A stretch of 64,000 nucleotides of DNA from Methanosphaerula palustris E1-9c (GTDB lineage: Archaea; Halobacteriota; Methanomicrobia; Methanomicrobiales; Methanospirillaceae): positions 2,025,242 to 2,089,241 of the forward strand of contig NC_011832.1 of the NCBI RefSeq assembly GCF_000021965.1, in the 5' to 3' direction. The notes under the pieces are model-generated. The model saw nothing but the letters and a program-made list of their open reading frames with translations, did not search any database and had not been told where the DNA came from. This document shows, piece by piece, positions 24,839 to 31,750 of the stretch; the stretch's first letter is position 1; every line of letters starts with the position of its first letter. The translations under genes were made by a program, and so were the position numbers.

Positions 24839-26194
24839 TCACCTTACATATCCAGCCTCTGGCCGGCTGATGGCACACAGCGTGATATCATCGCTCTGGG
24901 GAAGAGCGCCCTCATAAGTCAGCACTGCATCAAATATCGCCGACACCACGTCCTCTGCAGTCCGGCCCTTCTGTTCTGAGAGGACCTTGCAGAGGTGCTG
25001 CATGGAGAAGAATTCCCCATCGATCCCCTCTGCCTCAGTGACCCCATCGGTGTACAGCAGCAGAGCGCTCCCCTCCGGCAGCATCGCCTCCTGATCGAGA
25101 TAGGCTGTCGTCTCCCGGATACCAATTGGCGGGGCCTTTACGCAGGTGAGAGGGGTGACCGTCCCGGCCCGGTCCAGCAGGTACGGTGGGAGGTGCCCCG
25201 CCGAGGCGTAGGTGATCCGGCCGGTGCTGATCGTCACCACCCCGCAGAAGATGGTCACAAACATCATCGCTTCATTGTTTCTGCAGAGATGCCGGTTCAC
25301 CTCGGCGAGCACCTGCGAAGGCGTTGCTTCCGGCACAGCCTCGGACCTGATCAGCGAGGCGGTCATCGCCATGAACAGGGCTGCCGGCACCCCCTTCCCG
25401 GAGACATCCCCAACGGTAACAAAGACCTGATCGTCCCCGACCAAGAAGTAGTCATAGAAGTCACCGCCGACCTCCAGCGCCGGCTCCAGTCTCCCGGCCA
25501 CCTGCATCGCGGTCCAGGAGAGGGGACCTGCCGGAAGACCGGCCCGCTGAATCCGCCGGGCCACCGAGAGTTCACCCTCCAGGCGTCCCTGGGATGCGAG
25601 TACGGACCGCTCATGCGTAACATTCCCCAGCATCAGCACGAAGATCGCCATCCCGATCGCATTCACCAGCATGATCGGGATCACCGAGACCGCAAGGACA
25701 TGCACCGTCTGGTCAAGTGGGTCGGCGAAGAGGAGATCGAAGCAGGTCCTGACCACCTCGACCAGCACGGCCAGCAGCATAGCCTCGATCAGACTCACCG
25801 GTCTACCCTGTCGGCGGAACCAGACCATTCCCCAGATCAGCCCTGCTGCCATCGGCCCGAGGGTCCCCCCGAGCGCCATGAATCCTCCCTCCCCGTAACG
25901 GAACAATCCGCCGATGATCCCGGCTCCGAGCCCGACCCAGGGCCCTGCCAGCAACCCTGCAAACGCTGGTCCGATGTCTCTGACACTGAGGATCGCACCC
26001 TCATAGGGGACGCCCGCCAGGGTGCCATAGATCGAGAAGACCCCGCAGATCAGCATGATCAGCAGCCGATTCTTCAGGGTGAACTGCCGGTCAACGATCG
26101 CAGCATACAGTTGGGACCGGGTCAGCAGGTACGTGACCACGATCAGGACCGACATCCCTTCGACGAGATTCACAATGAGATCGATTTCAGTCAT
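24839..26194 (-). CDS. Membrane SpoIIE/RsbU-type PP2C phosphatase with 5TM sensor
   Basis: A 451-aa protein. The N-terminal ~190 residues hold about six hydrophobic helices with the DIGPAFAGLLAGPWVGLGAG pattern of the 5TM/LytS-like sensor domain. The C-terminal PP2C-like SpoIIE domain (~215-445) keeps GGDFYDY, VGDVSGKG, TDGVTEA and the final QSDDITL, which supply the metal-binding Asp residues. It should dephosphorylate the STAS protein in response to a membrane or small-molecule signal. It is the first gene of the operon, with GAGGGG 7 nt before ATG 26194. Promoter elements upstream (26195-26344) are weak; an ATAGTAC-like stretch near 26263 is possible. Confidence 0.88.
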   Translation of the reverse strand: MTEIDLIVNLVEGMSVLIVVTYLLTRSQLYAAIVDRQFTLKNRLLIMLICGVFSIYGTLAGVPYEGAILSVRDIGPAFAGLLAGPWVGLGAGIIGGLFRYGEGGFMALGGTLGPMAAGLIWGMVWFRRQGRPVSLIEAMLLAVLVEVVRTCFDLLFADPLDQTVHVLAVSVIPIMLVNAIGMAIFVLMLGNVTHERSVLASQGRLEGELSVARRIQRAGLPAGPLSWTAMQVAGRLEPALEVGGDFYDYFLVGDDQVFVTVGDVSGKGVPAALFMAMTASLIRSEAVPEATPSQVLAEVNRHLCRNNEAMMFVTIFCGVVTISTGRITYASAGHLPPYLLDRAGTVTPLTCVKAPPIGIRETTAYLDQEAMLPEGSALLLYTDGVTEAEGIDGEFFSMQHLCKVLSEQKGRTAEDVVSAIFDAVLTYEGALPQSDDITLCAISRPEAGYVR

Positions 26195-26344
26195 GTCGAT
26201 CCCCTCGAAGAGTCATCGGCCACTCCGTTCAGACAATCGGCATGATGTAGACTCTGTGGAGTACTATGCCAGAACAGAAGAACACAACCCAGTTCTTAAT
26301 TGAGCCCTGAAGATATTGAAAGGTGTTGCTTTGGATTTAGGGGG

Positions 26345-26851
26345 TCACACCTCCCCTACAGTGGAGACGGGGATCACCTTCACTTCACATCCGCGGTCAC
26401 CCAGACACCGGGCCCGCACAAACCGGAGGGTGAAGGCGGGGTTGAGTCTCTGGACTGCAGGGATCATGAAGGCCAGGCAGCGGGCCGAACACTGGGCAGG
26501 GCTGGCACAGACCTCTTCGGCACATTCGAGAAGAGAACAATCACGGATCAGGATCACCGCAAGATCCTTGCGGCTGGTCAGATGTTCATACCGGATCCGG
26601 GGGCCGAAGAAGATCGTAACGATCGTCATCAGGGTTTCGGCGATCTCGGCAGCCGTGGCTCTCTTCAGGTTGAACATCGAGGCCACCTCCACTGCCCGCT
26701 CTGCCACGACAAGCCAGACCGACATCTCCAAACGGTCAAAGGAGTTGCCGACAGCCGAACGGAAGAGACGATCATAGATCGCCGGAAGTGTAGCGGAGAG
26801 TTCGGCTGCGATCTGCCACTTCTGTGCATCTGATAGAAGATCCTGGTTCAT
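26345..26851 (-). CDS. Cys-rich small protein of methanogen sensor/output type
   Basis: A 168-aa soluble protein. The C-terminal half has seven Cys residues (CSLLEC, EVC, QC, RC, ARC, GCEV) with spacing reminiscent of 4-vinyl-reductase-like and methanogen output domains that bind a metal or ligand; this is a weak resemblance, not a firm family call. GAGGG lies 7 nt before ATG 26851, and the gene starts 27 nt after the Lon-like protease stop, so the two are probably co-transcribed with the upstream thioredoxin. Function unknown; a redox-linked role fits the context. Confidence 0.55.
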   Translation of the reverse strand: MNQDLLSDAQKWQIAAELSATLPAIYDRLFRSAVGNSFDRLEMSVWLVVAERAVEVASMFNLKRATAAEIAETLMTIVTIFFGPRIRYEHLTSRKDLAVILIRDCSLLECAEEVCASPAQCSARCLAFMIPAVQRLNPAFTLRFVRARCLGDRGCEVKVIPVSTVGEV

Positions 26852-26878
26852 AATATACCCTCAGAGAACCCCCGATCA

Positions 26879-27808
26879 TCAGGTGGCCAGCCTGACCAGG
26901 TCGTCGATCGTGTCCACATACTCCACCCGGATGCCAATCGTCGACTCGATATACTGCTTTGTATCGACCTGGTACGGGACTTGCTGCAGAACATGGAACC
27001 CATAGTACTGCTGTTCTTCTCCTCTGAACAGAGTGAGTTCGCTATTTTCGCGCGAAAGTAGAAGGAGTGTCTTGCCACTAGCCTTTGCAGCGGTCGCCTT
27101 CTCAACGACCCCGCCGATCGCACCGATCTGTCCGTTCTCATCGATGGTTCCGGTCGCGGTCACATCCTGACGGACCGGCCTCTGATCGAGGACAGAGATG
27201 AGCAGGAGGGTCATCAGGGCGCCGGCGCTTGGACCGTTCACCTCCGGCACCCGATCATCAGCCACGATCGAGATGATCGCATCACTTTCAGATAGGTTGG
27301 TCCCGGTACGATTCTCTGCCACAGCGACAGCAGTGTTCGCAGCGTCCTGGAAGACCTCCCCCATCAGGGGCGAGGTCTGGACCAACACCCTCCCCCGACC
27401 GGGGGTCACCTCGACAGAGATGTTGATCATCGATCCTTCAGAGATGGTCTGACGGGTGATGAACCGGCCGCTCTGATTCAGGACTGTCCGCTGCATCACC
27501 GCCGGGGCCATCAACGACGCCGTCCCCGATATACCAGCAGAACTAACCCCACTATCGTTCACCTGATAAGCCGTGGAGGTCTGCAGATGCGAGCGGTAGA
27601 AGGCAAGTTGTGACGCAGCCTGCTCTGCGCTCAGATTACTCTGGTCAAGCTGGGTCTGAAGTTCTGCATTCGACGCTTCAAGCGAGGTCAGCCGCTCTTC
27701 AACCTGATGACTTCCACCCTGCTCTGAGGTGAAGAGCATGGTGACCAGGGATATGTTGACAATCAGAGAGACGACCAGGACCAGTGATATGAGTCTGGAA
27801 GCTTGCAT
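26879..27808 (-). CDS. Membrane-anchored Lon-like (S16) serine protease
   Basis: A 309-aa protein with one N-terminal membrane helix (5-27), a coiled coil (~35-75) and a C-terminal Lon protease domain without an AAA+ ATPase. The catalytic Ser194 in NGPSAG and Lys237 in GGVVEKATAAK are 43 residues apart, as in Lon proteases. The protease domain should face outward if the helix is a signal anchor. ATP-independent archaeal Lon-like proteins of this design are known but poorly characterised. It lies 42 nt after the thioredoxin gene and 27 nt before the Cys-rich protein, all on one strand, which suggests a small stress or redox operon. Confidence 0.82.
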   Translation of the reverse strand: MQASRLISLVLVVSLIVNISLVTMLFTSEQGGSHQVEERLTSLEASNAELQTQLDQSNLSAEQAASQLAFYRSHLQTSTAYQVNDSGVSSAGISGTASLMAPAVMQRTVLNQSGRFITRQTISEGSMINISVEVTPGRGRVLVQTSPLMGEVFQDAANTAVAVAENRTGTNLSESDAIISIVADDRVPEVNGPSAGALMTLLLISVLDQRPVRQDVTATGTIDENGQIGAIGGVVEKATAAKASGKTLLLLSRENSELTLFRGEEQQYYGFHVLQQVPYQVDTKQYIESTIGIRVEYVDTIDDLVRLAT

Positions 27809-27850
27809 AGTGACACCTGTTGTGATGAGTTTCTTTCTTCTGGATGTGAT

Positions 27851-28273
27851 TCAGGCATACCCTGATATCTCATAATCGATCTCTGTAGAGTTCGTGGCAC
27901 ATTCATTTCCATAGAGTAGAAATTCCTCGATCTGCCGTTTGATGATCGCAGGGTAGACGGCCCCGACCAGTTCCTTCACCGGTTTTCCCTTGCAGAAGAA
28001 CTTGAAGGTCGGGGTCGACCGGATCCCGAACCGTTCCACAACACGGGGATTCTGCCCGACCTCGATGGTCGCAAAGAGGACCCGATCGGAGAACTCCCCA
28101 GCATACTCCCGGATATAGGGAGTGATCGTCCTGCAGTGCTGACAGGTGGCACTCTGGAAGATGACGAACGTCGGCCCGTCATGCATCTCGATCAGTTGTG
28201 TAAAGGTCTGATCGTTCACACTGACCAGCAGATCTTTCTGCTCCCCGGATCTCACCAGATCGCCGTCGTCCAT
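27851..28273 (-). CDS. Thioredoxin-family protein
   Basis: A 140-aa thioredoxin fold protein with the active site TCQHCR (Cys44, Cys47), unlike the usual WCGPC, and the cis-Pro motif STPTFKFF. A C-terminal extension with one more Cys (NECATN) is unusual. It should catalyse dithiol/disulfide exchange in the cytoplasm; a role on the Lon-like operon partners is inference. GAGGT sits 8 nt before ATG 28273, and a TATA box is at 28310-28316. First gene of the thioredoxin/protease/Cys-rich run. Confidence 0.85.
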   Translation of the reverse strand: MDDGDLVRSGEQKDLLVSVNDQTFTQLIEMHDGPTFVIFQSATCQHCRTITPYIREYAGEFSDRVLFATIEVGQNPRVVERFGIRSTPTFKFFCKGKPVKELVGAVYPAIIKRQIEEFLLYGNECATNSTEIDYEISGYA

Positions 28274-28700
28274 TCTGGTACCTCATCTGCTCCATATAGA
28301 TGACCTGGGATATATGTGTTCTCCGAACAGTGCTGTGTTGCACAACTCGAACATGTCCTCATCTCAAAAAAATTAGAATTACGGCGTCTCCATCAGTTAT
28401 TCATGATAAAAAAAGAATGATCGGAACAGGCGCACATTGATTCCTCAATCCATTCTGCCGTATTGAATCTGATCTTTAATCGAATAAGGCTGTTTTTACC
28501 AATTTCTCCAGTGATAAATACCATTCTGTTCGATAACGTTGTTGAGGATTTGGATACATTCCCAAAATCTCCCAGGATCAATCCATCCAATCAGGACGGA
28601 TGATACCCGGAAAAGGTTCTTCGGGAGTACATCAAAACCGTCTGTCGTGAATCAATCGTTGACACAGCATTTAGCAGTACAACAAATGGAGTTGATTTGA
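28274..28700. other. AT-rich intergenic region
   Basis: It contains the divergent start regions of the thioredoxin gene (minus) and the RAM-domain gene (plus). A 65-codon minus-strand frame at 28393-28590 has no recognisable family or ribosome-binding site and was not called. The base composition turns clearly AT-rich here relative to the flanks. Confidence 0.4.
28310..28316 (-). promoter_or_regulatory. TATA box of the thioredoxin operon
   Basis: On the minus strand, CATATATCCC lies about 38 nt before ATG 28273. It predicts a short leader that contains GAGGT. Confidence 0.45.
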
Positions 28701-28937
28701 ATGGCAAACGCATATTTGAAAATTGATATCGAAACGGGAAAAGAGAAGGAAGTAAAAACTGCATTGAAAAAGATTACCGGAGTAAAAAGTGCAGACTTTG
28801 TAACAGGATCGCAGGATCTCGTGGCGTTGGTCGAAGGTAAAAATTATGAAGAGATCGTGACCCAAACGCTGGAAGAGATCAGGAAGGTGAAGGGGATTAA
28901 AAAGACGGTTACAGACTTTGTGTTTGAATGGGCTTGA
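28701..28937 (+). CDS. Stand-alone Lrp/AsnC ligand-binding (RAM) domain protein
   Basis: A 78-aa protein consisting only of the AsnC-type effector-binding (RAM) domain: AYLKIDIETGKEKEV, then GVKSADFVTGSQDLVALVEG and a TDFVFEW end. It lacks the DNA-binding helix-turn-helix, so it cannot act as a normal Lrp regulator. Stand-alone RAM proteins bind amino acids or co-assemble with full-length Lrp proteins. GGAGT is 9 nt before ATG 28701. Codon use is AT-rich (many AAA and GAA). A T-run at 28946-28950 could terminate transcription. Confidence 0.85.
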   Translation: MANAYLKIDIETGKEKEVKTALKKITGVKSADFVTGSQDLVALVEGKNYEEIVTQTLEEIRKVKGIKKTVTDFVFEWA

Positions 28938-28974
28938 TCTTCTAATTTTTAAGTACGGTAGGTTAAAAAGAAAA

Positions 28975-29014
28975 CGCCCTGATCTCCGATGAACCTATGA
29001 AAGAGGACAGGGCG
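28975..29014 (+). ncRNA. Possible structured RNA or hairpin
   Basis: CGCCCTG (28975-28981) pairs with CAGGGCG (29008-29014). An AT/GA internal loop and CTC/GAG continue the stem, leaving a loop rich in GATGAA. It follows the RAM gene and its T-run. It may be a stable 3' structure or a small RNA; no known riboswitch or C/D-box order fits. Confidence 0.2.
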
Positions 29015-29111
29015 ATTTCAATAACCAATTATGTGTGTTATCTTAACGATAGAGAGGAGTGTTTTAAAGTACTCTTGGTTTTTTAATAACACATTGTTGA
29101 CTGTTACATGG

Positions 29112-29339
29112 TTAAAAAAACACATTCTTGTTATCTCCGTATCCCCATGAAGTGCCTTTTTTATGATAACACGTTTCGCAGGCATATGTGTGAAGATCCT
29201 CAATATCCTGGCCCGATATATTTCGGTGAGACAGTACCATATGGTTTTTATGAGAACCTGACCAGTGCAGATACAGCACAAAGATTTGCGATGCCCGCCG
29301 TCGGACTGGAACTAGGGCCATGGTGAGTGATGTTCTCAT
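29112..29339 (-). pseudogene. Possible degenerate zinc-ribbon ORF
   Basis: A 75-codon frame ends with the protein-like segment DIEDLHTYACETCYHKKG then TSWGYGD. A partner Cys pair (CCIC) exists only in another frame, which suggests a frameshifted small zinc-ribbon gene. It has no clear ribosome-binding site. The identification is tentative. Confidence 0.25.
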
Positions 29340-29349
29340 AATCTTCGGG

Positions 29350-29460
29350 ATGGATAATGCACTCAGGCCATTCAGACAAACAACTGCGACATTCCTTGGA
29401 GATACCCTTGAAGAATATCACAATTTCCTGAGGTTCTATCAGAATATGCAGAAATTATAA
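29350..29460 (+). pseudogene. 36-codon protein-like fragment
   Basis: ATG 29350 opens a frame reading MDNALRPFRQTT... LEEYHNFLRFYQNMQKL and stops at 29460. The composition looks like the end of a real protein, possibly a transposase or integrase, but no start signal or upstream continuation is seen. It is likely debris. Confidence 0.2.
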
Positions 29461-29489
29461 GTATTTATAAAAATGACATACTAGAGTAA

Positions 29490-29503
29490 TTCACAATTGT
29501 GAA
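29490..29503. promoter_or_regulatory. Perfect palindrome TTCACAATTGTGAA (candidate operator)
   Basis: A 14-bp perfect palindrome, 20 nt downstream of a TATA-like TTTATAA and ~150 nt before the PP-loop thiolase. A 13/14 match occurs at 33120-33133, upstream of the cysteine desulfurase. Such a dyad is typical of a dimeric repressor site. Confidence 0.45.
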
Positions 29504-29656
29504 CTCAACTCGGGGACCTCATGAATACCTGACGCAAGTCCACAACAAGGAAAAGATGAGTGGAAACGTCATCCATTCCACTCCGATGAGTTTACCATTA
29601 AATACACGATTTCCTGCGGTTAGAATATCCCTCTGCCAGCAGGAGTGAGAATCATT

Positions 29657-30295
29657 ATGAAGCTTATATCTCTGATCTCGGGAGGAATCGACTCACCAGT
29701 GGCGACGTATCTCATGATCTGTCGCGGCGTTGAGATCGTGGCGGTCCACATGGACAACCGCCCCTTTACCGATGAAAAAAACCTGGACAAGACCCTGAAC
29801 CTGGTCCGACACCTCAGGACACTGACCGGCACACCGATCAGGACCTACGTGGTTCCTCACGGACCAAATCACACCACCATTGCACGGAACTGCAATCGTC
29901 ACCTGCACTGCCTCTTCTGCCGGAGGATGATGTACCGGATCGCAGAACAGATTGCAGAAAAAGAAGGTGCTGACGGGATCCTGACCGGTGAGTCGGTAGG
30001 GCAGGTGGCCTCGCAGACTCTCCAGAACCTTTCGGTAGTGAACCGGGCCATAAAATATCCAGTCATCCGCCCTCTCATTGGTTTTGACAAGGTCGAGATC
30101 ATTGAGATCGCCCGCACGATCGGTACGTACGAGATCTCCACGCTCCCCGGCCTCTGCTGCACCATCGTTCCCAAACACCCCTCGACTGCCGCAAAGCTGG
30201 AAGATGTCCTCAATGAGGAGAGCAAAATTGATATCGATTCTCTGGTAGAAAAATCTCTGGAAGGGATGTATGTATTCGGTCCTGAAACCCTGTAA
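29657..30295 (+). CDS. ThiI-like PP-loop sulfurtransferase without THUMP domain
   Basis: A 212-aa protein that is essentially the PP-loop ATPase domain of ThiI: SGGIDSPVA (8-16) adenylates the substrate. It has Cys85-x2-Cys88 (HCLFCRR) and Cys167-Cys168 after it. A CxxC plus a third Cys about 80 residues later matches the cysteine set of archaeal PP-loop thiolases that carry an Fe-S cluster (inference). The N-terminal NFLD and THUMP tRNA-binding domains of true ThiI are absent, so the substrate may not be tRNA. AGGAGTGAG is 8 nt before ATG 29657. It overlaps the next small gene and faces a ThiF/SufS pair, suggesting a joint sulfur-transfer pathway. Confidence 0.85.
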   Translation: MKLISLISGGIDSPVATYLMICRGVEIVAVHMDNRPFTDEKNLDKTLNLVRHLRTLTGTPIRTYVVPHGPNHTTIARNCNRHLHCLFCRRMMYRIAEQIAEKEGADGILTGESVGQVASQTLQNLSVVNRAIKYPVIRPLIGFDKVEIIEIARTIGTYEISTLPGLCCTIVPKHPSTAAKLEDVLNEESKIDIDSLVEKSLEGMYVFGPETL

Positions 30296-30587
30296 AACAT
30301 CGGCCGCATTCGAAGCAATTCCACGGGATCGTTTCAGTCTTGACCTTGACCTCTGTGAGGAGATCCTGAAAGAGGTCTGCACGATTGTTGTCCATGCAGG
30401 AATTATGTTGATCGTAAGCGATCAGTGCGAGATCTCAATTCATAAGGACGGACGGCTCATCCTCAAGACAGACTCGGGAGAAGTTGCCCGCGAACAGACC
30501 GGGCGCATTGCCGGATGGCTGGAAGGAACACCTGCGATACGGAAGCACAGGGATTCAGGATCTCAAAAAAGGAACCTCCAGAAATAG
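30270..30587 (+). CDS. Small protein matching the C-terminal domain of the ThiF-like protein
   Basis: A 105-aa protein whose residues ~22-88 align with the last ~65 residues of the E1-like protein encoded convergently at 30647-31717. The shared core is EISIHKDGRLILK here and EISIFRDGRAIIK there, each preceded by an (L)xEV...H...ML strand pair. ATG 30270 lies 26 nt inside the end of the PP-loop gene, with GGAAGG just before it, so translation is probably coupled. The domain has no name I can give; a docking or carrier role in sulfur transfer is inference. The last ~17 residues are basic and probably unstructured. Confidence 0.65.
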   Translation: MYSVLKPCKTSAAFEAIPRDRFSLDLDLCEEILKEVCTIVVHAGIMLIVSDQCEISIHKDGRLILKTDSGEVAREQTGRIAGWLEGTPAIRKHRDSGSQKRNLQK

Positions 30588-30646
30588 GAAAAGAGAAGGT
30601 CCGACAAATAAAGAACGGATCTTCTGGATCCGGCACTGCAATTGAT

Positions 30647-31717
30647 CTAGAGCCCTATGTACCGTGCATAAACGGAACGGGCCATAGCCTCGTCTTTGGT
30701 TCCTTTGATGATCGCCCTTCCGTCACGGAATATTGAGATCTCTTCGGTTCCGGTCCGGAATGTGAGCATGTATGGGTGGAGACGTACCTCGCCAAGACGG
30801 GAGAGACGGATCTCAAGGTCTTCAAGAGTGATCTCCATCTGGGATGAGGGGATGATCTGGATCGCGTCTCTCCCACAGAGTGATGTTACCATCTCCCGGG
30901 AGACCGCATCCAGGAAATCCCTCTGACCCTGTACGCAACACGGACAGTCTGGTTGTCTCCCAACCGCCACTCGATCGAACGTGTTCCGCCATCCATCAAT
31001 ATATACCATGTACGAGATCTCATCCTTCGGGTCGAACTGCCCCGTCAGGATCTGGTAAGCGAGGGTACACTCAATAGAGGCGATGAGAGGAGGCATCGTA
31101 TTTAAGACACCTGCAATGTCGCACGTCTGCAACAGGCCGGGTCCGGGAAGCGAAGGAACGAGACACCGGAAACAGGGAGTTTTGCCCGGCAGGATGGGCA
31201 TCACCATGCCCCCGGTCCCGACAACGCCGGCATAGATCCAGGGGATGCTATGCTTTACGCAGATATCGTTGATGAGGAAACGGGTCTGGAGGTTGTCGGT
31301 TCCATCCAGAACCACGTTCGCTCCTGATAGGAGTTTTTCGGCATTTGATATGTTGAAATCTGTTACATGTGCCTCAATCTCAATGGAAGAATTGATCTTT
31401 CGCAGGATCTCAGCAGCGGCAACAGCCTTTGGGCGGTTCAGATCTTCCTCGCTGTACAGGATCTGCCGCTGCAGGTTGTGCAGCTCCACCAGATCACGAT
31501 CGATCAAAACTACCTGTCCGATACCCGCCCGCACCAGTGAGTTGGCCACGGAACTTCCTGTTGCTCCAAGACCCACAATGACTGCCCGGCTCTCTTTGAA
31601 TCGGCGTTGCCCCTCTGTCCCAATCTCAGGAAGGATGATCTGGCGGCAGTAACGGTTCTTCGTCGAATTCTGGGAATCCAGAACGGATCCGGTTTCATCT
31701 TTTTCTGTGAGTGTCAC
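30647..31717 (-). CDS. ThiF/MoeB/HesA-family E1-like adenylyltransferase
   Basis: A 356-aa E1-like enzyme that would adenylate the C-terminal Gly of a ThiS/MoaD-like sulfur carrier. It has the nucleotide motif GLGATGS (49-55), IDRDxVExxNLxRQ (72-85), candidate zinc ligands Cys182/Cys185 and Cys258/Cys261, and the catalytic-type Cys199 in LQTCDIAG. An extra C-terminal domain (~290-356) is shared with the small protein at 30270. It starts 33 nt after the cysteine desulfurase stop on the same strand, so they are likely co-transcribed. No sulfur-carrier gene is visible here; a SAMP or ThiS protein elsewhere may be the substrate. Confidence 0.88.
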   Translation of the reverse strand: MTLTEKDETGSVLDSQNSTKNRYCRQIILPEIGTEGQRRFKESRAVIVGLGATGSSVANSLVRAGIGQVVLIDRDLVELHNLQRQILYSEEDLNRPKAVAAAEILRKINSSIEIEAHVTDFNISNAEKLLSGANVVLDGTDNLQTRFLINDICVKHSIPWIYAGVVGTGGMVMPILPGKTPCFRCLVPSLPGPGLLQTCDIAGVLNTMPPLIASIECTLAYQILTGQFDPKDEISYMVYIDGWRNTFDRVAVGRQPDCPCCVQGQRDFLDAVSREMVTSLCGRDAIQIIPSSQMEITLEDLEIRLSRLGEVRLHPYMLTFRTGTEEISIFRDGRAIIKGTKDEAMARSVYARYIGL

Positions 31718-31750
31718 CCAGTCATCTCCTCTTCACCCGATTGTCAGATG

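Larger units (their letters stand above)
28938..29656. other. AT-rich region of fragmentary ORFs
   Basis: About 700 bp without a firm gene. It holds a hairpin (28975-29014), a possible broken zinc-ribbon ORF on the minus strand (29112-29339), a 36-codon plus-strand ORF (29350-29460), a TATA-like TTTATAA near 29464 and a 14-bp palindrome (29490-29503). This resembles decayed accessory DNA. Confidence 0.45.

Noticed and set aside
22871-26245. Long plus-strand frames opposite the MFS and phosphatase genes
   Set aside because: Translations are rich in His, Arg, Gln and Asp with no family likeness, and the opposite strand carries clear gene families joined by overlaps.
28393-28590. A 65-codon minus-strand ORF
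   Set aside because: No ribosome-binding site, no recognisable family and AT-rich surroundings; likely chance.
28975-29014. Hammerhead ribozyme or C/D-box sRNA
   Set aside because: A GATGAA and a CTGA are present, but their order and the lack of the required stems do not match either class.
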